Below are positions 12,954-24,077 of a stretch of 64,000 bases of DNA, piece after piece. Source of the DNA: Leptodontidium sp. MPI-SDFR-AT-0119. Taxonomy: Eukaryota > Ascomycota > Leotiomycetes > Helotiales > Leptodontidiaceae. A program made the translations under genes and the position numbers. Position 1 is the first letter of the stretch; each line of letters opens with the position of its first letter. Below the pieces are notes generated by a model. The model saw only the letters and a program-made list of their open reading frames with translations. It was not told the DNA's origin and made no database searches. Where the stretch lies: the NCBI GenBank assembly GCA_020726505.1, contig JAHLEZ010000002.1:2852001-2916000 (forward strand), read 5' to 3'.

Positions 12954-13240
12954 AAATATGGAGTCATACATGGCGAGCCGCTCAAGGATGTACAGGAAGT
13001 TTCCATCAACACATAAACAACCAAGAGATCCTCCTCTCCCCTAGCTTCAATCATCTCCATCGCAGTCACAACATCCTGATCACACAACAGTCTCGTGATC
13101 CCAAGTCCTCCATCCCATGTGACCTCAAAGTCGATAGGTCTTGGTTCCTCCCTTACTTCCCCCCTGACTTCTTTCCATCCCCTTACCTTAGAATCACTGA
13201 GAAGGAGGGACTGGCGACGACATGGAACTTGCGAGAGATC
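12954..13240 (-). pseudogene. Second relic of the VxWDGG short-protein family
   Basis: On the minus strand an open frame after a stop near 13245 reads through KVRGWKEVRG, EEPRPIDFEVTWDGGLG, DVVTAMEMIEARGEEDLL and ends near 12954 (MTPYF then stop). The core aligns with the neighbouring member at 11.5 kb: NFQVAWDGG versus DFEVTWDGG, then ELMEIMRSRNWRDVLEV versus TAMEMIEARGEEDLLVV. No ATG opens the frame, so it is either the last exon of a gene whose first exon I cannot find, or a decayed tandem copy. The same orientation and a spacing of about 1 kb fit a tandem duplication. Function unknown. Confidence 0.4.
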
Positions 13241-13582
13241 ACGACTTTAAGCCGTTTAGAGAGCAGAAAATGCAACGAATGATGACAGCCACGTATTCCT
13301 ACTCTGCAAAGATGAGATCAAAAGTGGGAAACCGCTGAAGAAAAGGGAGAAATGGAACAAAGATCTATAGGGTCCTTCATGTAGAGTGAAAGAGGGTTGG
13401 TCACTTTTGGGGGACTTGAGAAGTAATCGAGAAGCAGACTTGACTTCTGAAATATAGGGATTAAAAAAAGACAAATGATAGTTTACTTTAATATGATCAT
13501 CCTCTGGCATGAAAGGGCCTATTGAGCATGAAGTCCGTGCGAATTAGAAGTGCTGCTCCGTATCAAATCACACCTCCTCGCT
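13241..13582. other. Intergenic, nothing recognised
   Basis: About 340 bases. A minus-strand frame at 13256-13510 is open but has no protein-like features. Confidence 0.4.
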
Positions 13583-14434
13583 CTAAAGCTTACCGCCCTG
13601 TAAGATCCGCGCAGCACCTCTCCGGAAACCATCCGTATCAGTCTTCAACAGACTCGGACCAATACTGATTCGGCAAAGGCCCAGGTCAGCTAGCTCCTTG
13701 ACAGACAAATCATCTTTTCTAGTTCCCAATTTGACAGCAAGTCTTCCCTGGAATGCATCCACGAGTATCTTGATTTCCTCAGTGGTGATGAGCCCCCCAG
13801 GTCCACCCCAGACAAACACAGATGTAGCTCCTGCAGCCAGGTATGCCTTCCCCCTCTTAACCGTCTCCTCAACCATCATCTCTCTCGTCCAGCCTTCCGG
13901 ATTAGGTTTCAAGCAGAGGACATCCGTCCTAGCATTCACCACAAAGTCTGGAATACCTGCATCTCTCGCAGTTTTAACCACTTTCTTTATCCTCTCTGCA
14001 GATTCCTCAAGACTTCTCAAACAAGCCATTCCCCCACCAAACCCCTTCTCGGGATATGAGTCCTCGATATTCGCCCCCACAACACCAATTGATATAGCCC
14101 CCGTTATAGCCTCGACGATCTGATCTCCATATCCGTCTTGCAAGTCCATGGACAGAGGCAAGCCAGCATCACGGATCAAAGGAGCGAATTGCGAGACGGA
14201 GGAGAGGTTTTGAGGAAGGGAGAGCTCTTCGTCTGCGATGGAAAGTTTGGCTGCTACGGCGTAAGAGGCAGTAGCTGCTGCTTTGACGAGGCCCGGGTGG
14301 CTTTCGTTGAGGGAGATGAGGGTGCTTGCTGAGCTGGGATCGAAGATGTTGGCGAAAACAATTGGGGAGCCGGGTTTGTGCAAGGCTTTGAGGGTTTGGG
14401 CGTAGCTGTTGTCGATGAGGGTGTTGGGAGACAT
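13583..14434 (-). CDS. PEP mutase / isocitrate lyase superfamily enzyme
   Basis: Single-exon gene of 283 residues with ATG at 14434. It belongs to the phosphoenolpyruvate mutase/isocitrate lyase superfamily, (beta/alpha)8 barrels that make or break C-C or C-P bonds next to a carboxylate using Mg2+. Recognisable parts are an N-terminal helix with NSYAQTLKALH, FANIFDPSSA (where the family has NAWD-type residues), PLSMDLQDGYGD (metal-site Asp residues), GVVGANIEDSYPE (the conserved NIED segment), DFVVNARTDVL, then GATSVFVWGG and a C-terminal barrel end with KLGTRKDDLSVKELADLG. The canonical isocitrate-lyase KKCGH loop is not seen, so a plain isocitrate lyase is unlikely; related fungal genes are annotated only as phosphonomutase-like or oxaloacetate hydrolase-like. 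The physiological substrate is not readable. Confidence 0.85.
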   Translation of the reverse strand: MSPNTLIDNSYAQTLKALHKPGSPIVFANIFDPSSASTLISLNESHPGLVKAAATASYAVAAKLSIADEELSLPQNLSSVSQFAPLIRDAGLPLSMDLQDGYGDQIVEAITGAISIGVVGANIEDSYPEKGFGGGMACLRSLEESAERIKKVVKTARDAGIPDFVVNARTDVLCLKPNPEGWTREMMVEETVKRGKAYLAAGATSVFVWGGPGGLITTEEIKILVDAFQGRLAVKLGTRKDDLSVKELADLGLCRISIGPSLLKTDTDGFRRGAARILQGGKL

Positions 14435-15602
14435 TGTGATGATTTACTGGGTGTTAGAGATTCAATAGAGGAGGAGAGATTGAGAAAGAGAGGAGGGTGG
14501 TTTGAAGGAAATAGAGTCACATTTGACCTACCTTACTTACTTACCATCCCCGCGAGAGGGGTAATCGCGTGAAGGGCGCGAGATCATGTGGAATACGTAA
14601 GATGTAAGAAAGGTTTTAATCAGGCCGATGGCACAACATTGCTGTAATGACGGATGTGCAATTAGTATTCAATTGAGTTGTAGCTCGGGGGGAGTCCGTA
14701 GGCTTGTCAAAGTGATACTGGAATCATGAGGATGTGCGAAGCGTTACAGCTCCAATGCAATTGGAAGTTCGAGATATCTTCCGTCGCCCAGATGCCAATG
14801 CCGAAGATTGACCGGATCACATGACCTTGATCACGTTTCCACCAACTCAGTTCCTCAACCTCAACATCCTTCGAGTTCCCACTTCACCGTGAAGTCTTTT
14901 CGTCTTCAACTCTTCTTACTGATCCTCTACCCTTCCCCTCACTCCTGAATCATTAATCGCTCTATGAAGCCTACTCTCCTTTATCCAAATGGCATGTCTG
15001 TCTCTGAGAGGGTGGTCTCCGCCCTTTTTTACGGTTGTGCAATGCAATTGCAAGCCATACACGTGACAGGGCGTACATACCAACGTCTCTCGCCTCAACT
15101 CTGCATCGCTGGTAAGCAGATCGCCAGCGTAACAGGGCGGTGACCATTGAATGGAGCCTTTCCAAGAGGGAAGAGCACAGTTGCTTGAGATGTGTAGTAA
15201 CACAACTAAATGTCTGCACAATCATCACGCGAGCACGGCCCCAGGGTTGTTGGTGGATCAGTCAAAAACGCAACCCGCGCATGCATCATGTTATTGGGTG
15301 TTGGCTGCTGAAAAGCTGTTAGGCATCAATCGCAAAGTCATAGCAGGCCATAGAATAGAACGCACAGCCTCCAATCCCGACCTCTCATTGACTACTGTTG
15401 GCGGAGGCTGAAGACTGCCTTGCAGTGCGTTGAACCGAGCTCTCGTCGGGGTCTTTGGCTTCTTTCAAGGCTGATTAAGGCGGGGCAGTGCGAAGCACAT
15501 GTGGGCTGAAATCGGAGGCCAGCAGTGTTATTATATGCTTACGCCCCGCACTCCGCAGTCCTTAATCATACCTCGAGTCAGCCTGCACCTTACACCCAAG
15601 GC
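14435..15602. other. Intergenic between divergent genes
   Basis: About 1.2 kb between the divergently oriented enzyme gene and the next gene. Several short overlapping open frames (14916-15411) have no domain. It presumably holds both promoters. Confidence 0.5.
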
Positions 15603-17851
15603 ATGGATCCTTTAAGTATACTTGCAAGTACAATTGCCATTGGCGGAGCCACAAAGGAGTTCGTACGTTTTGTCTATAGCATCAAAAAGCTCCACAAGTG
15701 CTCGTAGATATTGCTAGGAAGATTGAGCAATTCAACCAAGTAGGTCAGTCAGGGTACGCTGCGCTTGCCTTGGTTACTAACATTCCCAGGAATGTCGCTT
15801 GATCAGTCTTGCCACTTTTCCCTTATACACGGTTGCAATCTCTTCCGACGACAAAGCCAATCTACTAGAGGCTGCTGCACGCCTAAAGGAGCGATATGAA
15901 GCAGTCGAGCAGAAGATCACGGACTCGCACTCGAAGACCGAAGAATGTAGCACGTTCATAAATCGAATAAAGCAGAAGGTGAAGGCTCGTAGTTGGCGAG
16001 ATGAGCTAGACATTTTACTCAATGGTTTCCGATTGCAGAGCTCGCTCTTAACGAACTTGATGCAGATGGTACTGGTGGTAGGAAGCCACAACGCAACGTA
16101 AGACTTTGCTCAAACATTCGGCTGAAGATTAACACCGTCAGGGAAATATATCTCAAAGACATGAAAGACGAATGCTCGGCTTTGCGTAAGGAGATAGCAA
16201 ACCTCGATAAATCTTCTAAAAAGATGCCCTCGCAACTCATTGAACCCAATGTTGTTCCCAAGTCAGAATCAGAGATCGGCTCGTTTGTTATAGGCCCAAC
16301 AGGTGGACATAGCCTATTAGGTAAGAAGACTTTCAGCAAGGGGAGACATCAGCAGCTCAGAGCCTTCTAGAATCGATGGATGCAGCCTCCTACTGCGGAT
16401 CGACCTCCACGAAGTCCCTAACAGAAAGCAAGTTTGAGGCCGACCCTACATGGAACTCCGAGGTAATTGAAGCTCGATCTTTAGCGCTGCGAGGGGTGGT
16501 GAATGCTATGTCCAAACCCCAGGCAAATGAGTTCCAAGAATTTCCAGACAACTCATTGTTAAAGCCACGTCCTAACCAGGAGACACAACATATGGTGGCG
16601 ACAGATGAGAATTATGAGATTCGAACGGCACAGAAACAGTATTTGGACTCAGGTATTCAAATCGATTTATATGAACTCAGCCTGTCGACTTTACCGTCAT
16701 CAAAACAAGATTTTGTCACTGCACCCTCAAGCGGATTCAGCATGGTTCATTTTGGTCGGGATTTGAACCTTGTATTCTTTCAAAGTCGTGACGGGTGCTT
16801 ACAGTGTGGTGTGATATCAGGAGACGAGGAAACAGAACATAGAGGCTTCAAGGTCATGCGTATGATACCCCCTGTTGTCAAAGCAGCACCGGAGTCACCA
16901 TTCTGCGCCGTGAAGATGGACAGGTATAATTACTGTCTATTTTACACCATAGAGATGAACGATTCCAGGGTTCTCTGCGACTACGAGATATCGCCTAGCC
17001 CGTTTAAGAAGGATTGCTGGAAACCAGGCCGAGTGGGGTCATTAAATATTAAGGTTGCCAGATGTTCTCAGTTGCTGCACTTCGACTTCACAAATTCCAG
17101 TGGAACAGCTGCCGGTTGCCTCGTGTTCGAGCAGCCTGATGGAGAGTTGTCTTACCTATACTGGAGCAATACTAAATGGATCATCATTCCGGGACCTGCA
17201 AGAGCCGAGCTCGGGATACGCTCCGGAAGCCCCCTCGACATCCTCGTGAAGTATGAGCTCTGTCCATCTGGCAGTTTCCTGACGGACATATTTTTCCATA
17301 AGTACCGCGTAATTGTCCTGTTCTATTACGAATCCAACGATGGCCATATCATGCTAGCTGAGGTTCGAGACTGGCTTGGCGGAGATTATATTCTGTCGCG
17401 CCGGAGTCAATACCGGATTTCCACAAAGTCTATCGACAGAAAGTGTTTCCCGGCCCCACTCCGCCACATTTATCATCGAGATAAGTCTTATCGTTCAACT
17501 GATACGGTGTGTTTCCAAGGGTTCTTTGATACACCTGACAACCAAGTCGTTTTCGCAAAGCCTGGTGAAATAGAATTTCAGCCAGGGATCGAGGAGGCAG
17601 AATCAGTCATGCCTCAATTAATCTGCACGATGCGAGAGAACTCCAAGTTTTACTTTTGTAAACGGCTGTGGGTCTTAATTTACATATCAAGAGACGGCAA
17701 ACTGGAACTGGCTCGGTGGAATAATAATTCAGACAAGGATCCTATCTCAAGCCGCAGTCAACTGTTATATCTTGACGAAGATTGTCGGTGGACGCTTCGT
17801 GGTGCAAGCAAGTTAGTCCACTATCGGACTGGGCCCATGCTATCCCCTTAG
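15603..17851 (+). pseudogene. STAND-type N-terminus fused to lectin-like beta-propeller, frameshifted
   Basis: Exons inferred: 15603-15739, 15790-16097, 16142-16320 and 16371-17851; the last three join in frame. The start MDPLSILASTIAIGGATKEF is the standard opening of fungal STAND/NLR-type N-terminal domains, followed by helices with coiled-coil character (DDKANLLEAAARLKERYEAV). The 491-codon last exon has repeating blade-like segments (FFQSRDGCLQCGVI, CLVFEQPDGELSYLYW, VLFYYESNDGHIMLAEV, VLIYISRDGKLELARW) resembling the fungal fucose-lectin-type beta-propeller. No NACHT or NB-ARC nucleotide-binding motif is visible. Within exon 1 the frame changes by one base somewhere near 15690-15706: IKKLHKCS runs into TAG, while the continuing protein (VDIARKIEQFNQ) is in another frame. 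This is either a real frameshift, an unusual splice or an assembly error. Function would be speculative: glycan or non-self recognition is suggested by the parts only. Confidence 0.55.
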
Positions 17852-17944
17852 CTGCCATGATCCAACACACCTAAATGAGCCCTGTAATTTAAGCGAGGAA
17901 CACTAAAATTCAGGCTGAACATCAAAAAACAGGGTTTTCAGGTA

Positions 17945-19680
17945 TTAAATTTATGATTTCTGATGATACAATTGAAAGCAAATGTTCCCTTCGCAAAGAG
18001 GGACATTACACTGCTCACAGCCAAACACAGTAGCCTTCCTTCGTTTTGATTGATTAGTATCGATCGCTCCAAGCGCAGGTCTCTTCTTCGGCCGCTCCCA
18101 AAAAGTATGACCTTTACAAGCAACGCAATCCCTTCTCTTTGTAAAAGTAGATATCTTTACATGTTTGTGGCGATGTAAAGGTACCTCTAAAGCCTCTCTA
18201 TTTAGCTCTAAAACCTTCCGTTTCTTTGTACTTGGAGCATCCTTCCCCATCTAAATCAATGCCTCTACAAGCTGCATGCGGAAATCGTCTTGATTCCGAA
18301 GGTTGATTGTTTTAATCTCGTAATCGGAGTACTGGCAAATCAACCAACAGTTACTCAGTACTACAAGTAGTAGCCATTAGTGGAGAGCTTGAATTGGACC
18401 TCTTCTGATTCGTCGAAGGCCTCCGTTATGGCTCTGTAATTGATCACCTAGATCGACAGCTCCCATATACTGATTATACCAATGGTACAACGCGGGGATC
18501 GAAAGACGCTTTTGATATGCGTCGCCGTACGGGATCCGAGTGATTCTTACATTACTGGATGTCGCTTTTGGTCGATTTCGTACCGTAGAAACCATATATT
18601 TGACGTCCCAGAATGTCGACATAGCTAGGGCGAAAGCTGAGTCTTGAAAACCAGTTTGATTAACTAGATTCGAAGCAGTTAGAAACTAGTGAACCTCTCC
18701 CTACGGCATAGCATTCGCCCCTTTCTCCCTTGTCTTCTTCAAATCCACTAGCTCCTTTACAACTCCTGAATTGATTCGGCATGTTCCAGTAGATGCGATA
18801 TTCATCGCTCGTAGGTGCTCAAGTAACTGTGGCGAAGTGAATAAGTTATTAAGGTAGACATGATATGTAGCCGGTGGAAGTCGATTCAAAAGGTAGGTAC
18901 AACTGATTGAGTTACGTTGAGACCTTTGTATTTAGGAACATTAAATGCACCGCCTTACTTCCTAGGTGTATGAAATGCCTACTAAAGGAAGAAGCCTTTC
19001 TGTGCTAAAACCCAGATTTTGATGCCAGTTGGTGTTGGTTTCCCAGGGATTGTAGTGATATATTTACTTCGGCCTATAAATCGCTGTATGGCTTCATCTA
19101 CAGCTACTTGCTAGCCTAGTTTCCAGAATCGAAGATTAGTAGCTTAAATATGGCTATTTAAAGGTTCGACCTTATTATAAAGGTGGGAACTATCGTCGTT
19201 CGATAATCGGAATCTTCGTCGAAGCTCTTGAAATCGATTCCTTGAAAGAAGCTTTGTAATCGGGTGAAAAGGTGTCAATTTCTGTGTAGACCAGTACCCC
19301 TCGATCGAATTGAGAGGGTAAACCGTCATGTAGATACAGAAGGCCAAATACAGGTAGATCTCCTTCGAAGTGGTAGGTTCCCATGCTACTGCACGAGATC
19401 CTGGAGTCCTAGCATCCCTCTGGTACGTGTTTGTAGCCAAAACAATGGCTTTTACGATGTCTGGATTGTAGTACTAAATGAAGAGGGAGATCGGGTCCTC
19501 GGGAGAGCAATCTTCTGGCATATGCACTTCGTACTCGAATTCGTCGAGCCTCATAGGCTGGAAATGCGTCCCTGCGTTTGGCAAAACCTTCAATTGAGGC
19601 CGAAGAGTGCCTGCATCAGTTGGATCAGCGACTGACATTGTGTGTGCATCAAAAAGCTTAGATTTCAAGTAGTAAACAAA
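17945..19680 (-). mobile_element. Dead piggyBac-type transposase (DDE_Tnp_1_7)
   Basis: Minus-strand fragments in the order of a piggyBac transposase: PEDCSPEDPISLF before a TAG at 19474-19476, continuing in the same frame to TNTYQ, WEPTTSKEIYLYLAFCIYM, IEGYWST and LLSRNRFQELRRRFR (to 19144); VAVDEAIQRFIGRSKYI near 19.1 kb (first catalytic Asp region); ATYHVYLNNLFTSPQLLEHL (18701-18889), where the family's second catalytic Asp (VYVDNFF type) is Asn; YMGAVDLGDQL (18377-18622, third Asp region); and a Cys-rich C-terminus with VACKG, CEQCNVPLCEGNICFQLYH (17951-18250). Several stops and frame changes separate the pieces, so the enzyme is not functional. I could not identify terminal inverted repeats or a convincing TTAA duplication; TTAA occurs at about 17888 and 19879 but without matching flanks. 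Confidence 0.85.
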
Positions 19681-20135
19681 GGTTTGTTGATGTTTTGATG
19701 ATGCCCCGCACGGGCCCTAAATGCCCCACTAAATGGCGGCCGCTCCAGTGGACCAAGCTCGGCACCATGTGTTGTTGGCAGCTAAGGGGATAGGCGGCTT
19801 AGTGAGACACTTTCAGGCTTTGAAAACCTGAAGTCGGCAACTTGACTTGATAATTACTAAATAACGATGTAATCTCTTAACCTTTTCTTTCGTGTATATT
19901 ATAAAGAAGAAGCGTATTAATGTTTCTTTTAACTAGCTTTTTGAATTATGTTTTCTAAAAAGTACTTCGATTTTTGATTTGGCCGTGAAATGCCCTGTGG
20001 CGCACAGACTACTGATTTCAGGTTCGTAATGTCTGTCTTGCGTGGAAAGGAAGGCATGAGGTTAAAGGGATCTCATGCACCAGGCGTCACCTACCCACGT
20101 ACTTCAACCGTACCATCATCACTTTCCATCTAACT

Positions 20136-20441
20136 ATGGCTCAGTCCCACCACAACTTCAACCAGAACAGCCCTTTAGATCAAATATTGGATCTAGTAAA
20201 CGAGCGACTTCTCAAGCCGATATACCAGAAGCGAACCAGCACGCTCAAAAATTAGTTCCTAGACTACAAGGAGTGTTCGGACAGACCACCGTCTCCAGCC
20301 CCTTCGGATCAAGATCAGTTATTTTCATACCTCGAACAGAGCATCTCGATAAAGTTCTGCCTGTTTCCCCTTCTTGTAGAGTACTACTGCAGAACCCGCC
20401 AGAGGCGAAATCCCAAGGTCAGGAGGACACTTGTTCTTTAA
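20136..20441 (+). pseudogene. Possible dead small reading frame
   Basis: From the ATG at 20136 a frame reads MAQSHHNFNQNSPLDQILDL, continues to a TAG at 20253-20255, and stays protein-like in the same frame (FLDYKE, DQLFSYLEQ, LLVEYYCRTRQRR) until TAA at 20439-20441. I do not recognise the protein. It lies beside the piggyBac relic and may be a fragment of a repeat or of a disrupted gene; chance is also possible at this length. Confidence 0.25.
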
Positions 20442-21330
20442 TTCTGTCACAAAGCTAATCGTTTCTACAATTAGTCAATCACAAACGAACGACCAAGTCA
20501 AAAATCATATTCTAAGAACAGGCAGTAGCGTAGAAAGGCAAGAGAGGAAACTCAGCAGATGAAAAAAGGAAGGCGAGGAAGGAATCACACTCTTAAGGCT
20601 TAGAGTTTCAAAGCATCCTCTCAAAAGCACACATTATATTGAAACACGTTCACGCACATTTAGGGTGAGGCAGAGGGAGAAACGAAACGACAATGGGTAA
20701 TATCGTCGATAATAGTTACGAGTATCACAACCAACACCTGGAAGTATTGACCTGTTGAAGGCTCTTCCTGATCGACGCCTGCCAACGCCGTGAGAGCTAG
20801 AAGAATGAAGACGGGAAACTCCATCCGCTCTGTGCTGACGATAGATATAAGTCAGGGCTTCACCTCTTTTTTCTGCCTTCAAATTTCATGAATGCACTGA
20901 ATCCACATCTCTCAAGGGGCTAATTTGTCATAAACTCAAGTTAGGTGCGTTCGTGGGAAATAATAGAGGAATCTTGCTCGATTTAGCATACCATACATAC
21001 GCTGCAGAAGGATGTGCTCAAACTACTTGCTTTCTACTAGTTGTGATTTATATAATACACTAATTATTTCTGGTGACAGAAGATGCCACTTCCCTTGAGC
21101 CTACGTGCTCCCACGTTCTAGGGTCGGGATCGCTGTCGCTCAAACTAATCTCTTCACTCACTTCTATGCGATGCAAGAGCTTTGGGTGTCTGCGGCTCGA
21201 CCTTCCCAGGATCGGACAAGTGTCGTATTCGTGTACATCAGGCCTATTCTTTGACTCCTCTATGCCGTATCACAGATGCAGGAATCTCTACAGTGCCTCT
21301 GAATAACCCCTAGCTGATCTTTTACTCCTT

Positions 21331-21560
21331 TTGCCAGTATCGTTTGAGTATCAGTGCTAGTGTCTGTCTGCCTTGCTAGGATGTGCATGAATCTCCGACG
21401 TGGCATCGCCGCTGCATGTCTCTCTTACCCAGTTGATCCTTCGCTAGTGTAGTTTGTGTGCCAGCGTTGGTGTATTTATGCCTTGCTAGAATCCGCATGA
21501 ATCTCCCGAACTTGATAAATCCTGGTTGATGGAATATCGCCGCTACATAGATCTCGTGGC
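21331..21560 (+). repeat. Degenerate direct repeat, two units of about 110 bp
   Basis: The segment around 21331-21425 and the one around 21441-21555 share GCCTTGCTAG, GCATGAATCTCC and ATCGCCGCT in the same order, with many C/T and G/A differences and one insertion. A weaker third copy may precede them near 21270. The transition-rich divergence is what RIP or old decay leaves behind. Confidence 0.5.
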
Positions 21561-22618
21561 ACTTAGTAGGCATGATAGCCAACCAAAGCTACGAGTCCAA
21601 CGTACGTCAGCGTCTAGGCTCCCAGCTCCATCTACATTCTTCTATTTCATGCAAGACGAGGCACAGTCTTCCCAGGAGCGAAGAGTGGTAAGCAAGGGGA
21701 ATACAATGCCCCAGTGCTTCTGTTTGACAAGGTACCGTGCAGGATCAGGCCATATTAGTACACCCCCCCGCAGCTTAAGAAGAGCAGGTGTGCTTCGTGA
21801 ACGTATACTGGCAGACTCATCTCAGCGACGGTGTGTTGATCGAAGAGAAGCTGGTATTAATAACTACATAAAATTTTGATAAAGCTCTTAGAAAATTGAA
21901 GTTATTCACTCATATGCGAGTTGGGTTGTTTGAAGGGAGTTGAGCAGAGGTTAAGATGGCATTAAGCGAGGCCCCCTCGGTTAAATGGGAGGCCTAAATC
22001 GGCTCCCACAGGGACCCTTGATAAACGTGACAGGGGATCGAGAACGGCCACCGTCACGATATCTTAATAGGCTCAGAGATGTGGCTATGTTGTAGGTAGT
22101 GGGATCTGTAAAAAATAAAAATAAAATCTATATATAGATAATATAGAAACTATAATCGATGCTTAAGGGAGCCAGAAGAGATTCCAACTAAGTATGATCT
22201 ATCCAATCACTTTCGACTCGCCCTTTCTCGCCATGACTTACCCTTAATTGCCGTTAAAGCAGCTCTGCTCCCCTTTCCGAAAAGAAACAGATTTTATTCA
22301 TGTCAGGATTGGCGTGTGATAATGGACTGTAATCTAGCACGCAGATGGGTTCTTGAGCGGTCGAAGCATAGCCTACTGGGCGGGACATGTGATGGGAAAT
22401 TGCAATCCGATGTATGGATGGCAATATGGGACAAGCGGCACGAAAGATGTGAATGTGATCGTTGCGTACGACGATTGTTAAAGGACGTACCCTGCATGAG
22501 CGAGTCTTAACGCTGGCGGGTGTACGAAGATCGTTGCGTTCCTGGCTGGTGCTGGTGGTACTTTGCTGTACCGTGTCGTTGTCTTGACGATCATGGATCT
22601 CGAAACGGGTTTGCGGGG

Positions 22619-22636
22619 AATATATATATATATATC
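22619..22636. repeat. TA dinucleotide microsatellite
   Basis: A short run of alternating T and A, about 390 bases upstream of the secreted-protein gene start. Confidence 0.8.
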
Positions 22637-23016
22637 TCGGTGGATTATGATCTGGGGATTTGTAGATATTGTGTCGAGATCTCTTTCATGTAACTTGTTT
22701 TAGTAATCATTCTGAGGGCCGTCGTTTATCTCGAAGATTGTGATGAGGGTGTGATACAGTACAAGATATGGCATCCTCTACCAGCAGTCATCAGACACGG
22801 GTACCTACATATCGGCACAGGTACTAAGATCCGAATGATCGCTTTCTCGAAACACGGACAACGCAGCAAAGTCTCGGGTAACAGATCATCAAGAGTACAT
22901 CGGCCGCGAAGCCATTTTTGATAAATACAGCATCGCAACTTCAACGAACTTCTCTTCTCAGAGCCAGACTTATCAAGACTCCCCAAATAAATCGCTCGCA
23001 TCCCTTAAACATCACC

Positions 23017-23714
23017 ATGAAACACCCAATCTACTTTCTCATTTCAACCTTCCTCGCTCTCACAGCCATAGCAACTCCAATCGAGCTACCTTCCGAGGAC
23101 ATGTCTCCATTCTCTCCCTTAGTGGGAGCTCATCCCATGACTTCGCAATCTCAAGTATGCCACACATACCTTTCTTCCACTCCATTTACCAAAAAAAATT
23201 AAAATTTTTTTTTGAAAAAAGAAAACTGTAACTGACAAACGCGCCCGCCTGACCAGGAAAGTATCCACTGCAACGACATCCACGTAGCCTGGACAGCCGC
23301 ATCCCCAGTCCTCATCCAAATCGCATCATTGAACTTGAAGAACCGGGCCGGTTGGTGCTACGCTCCCAAGGGACCTGGAGGCTGTCGACGCCAGAGTTGT
23401 AATTCCGGCAATGCCATCACTTTATGCAATGATGTAAGTTATCTTTCTCCCCCTGAAAATTTCCTTACTCTCGCCTGTCAGCGTAGCATATGGTTGTGGC
23501 ATACACGATAGATGCCGACTTATGATTTGATTTGATATGTGGATGTTGACTTCATGGGATGTAGAACAATTACGATATTCAAGTCCCCTGCCATGATGCT
23601 GGACTAGCTGCTTATCAACTTTTCTTGAAGTGTATGCACGATGATACGTGGGCGTATGGGCAGTATTTTGATACGCAGAAGTGGAATGTGATTGTGAGGA
23701 AGGAGAAGTGTTGA
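23017..23714 (+). CDS. Small secreted cysteine-rich protein, candidate effector
   Basis: Three exons, 23017-23154, 23257-23433 and 23565-23714, give 154 residues. The N-terminus MKHPIYFLISTFLALTAIA is a clear signal peptide (basic n-region, hydrophobic core, cleavage after about residue 19-20 before TPIELPSEDM). The mature part has eight cysteines in the contexts HCND, GWCYAP, GGCRRQSC, LCND, VPCHD, LKCMH and a final KC, enough for four disulphides. There is no transmembrane or GPI signal. Size, cysteine content and secretion fit fungal effector-like or antimicrobial-like small secreted proteins, but I recognise no named family (it lacks LysM, hydrophobin or CFEM spacing). It borders degraded repeat DNA, a common setting for such genes. 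Intron borders are standard GT...AG; an A/T-rich tract sits in intron 1. Confidence 0.8.
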
Positions 23715-24077
23715 GGTTTTTATTCAATGGGGGTGCTGCGATTCGTGGCAGCAAGGAGCTTGGTTTTGATTTTGTGGTTCTCGTTCATGATGGAGTTTAA
23801 GGAAGAACTTAGAGTTTGGTTTGAGGGGAGGGGGAGGGGGCTGTTCGGACGCTTGTTGACAACCATTTTATATTCCCTAGAAATCATTAACACCCCCCGG
23901 CCACTTTGACATCACAGCGACCATAACAAAAAAAGCATCTCATTCCATCTTGACTTCAATTGAAGGTCTCGTATCCAAGCGGGTATCTCATCGTACAACT
24001 TGGTGTCAACGCCTATATACGAGCACTGTGGGGACTCCCAAAAATGCAAACACAACAAAAGTAACCCAATCCTTTCT
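23715..24077. other. Intergenic between convergent genes
   Basis: About 360 bases, presumably the two 3' untranslated regions; nothing else is seen. Confidence 0.5.

Larger units (their letters stand above)
19681..23016. other. Gene-poor degraded region
   Basis: About 3.3 kb that looks like relic DNA: A/T-rich blocks (for example 22105-22150), a degenerate direct repeat, a dinucleotide run and one possible dead frame (listed separately). No intact gene is supported. The last 400 bases should hold the promoter of the secreted-protein gene. Confidence 0.5.

Noticed and set aside
17888..19882. TTAA sites as target-site duplication of the piggyBac relic
   Set aside because: TTAA is frequent by chance, and the sequences next to the two sites are not inverted repeats of each other.
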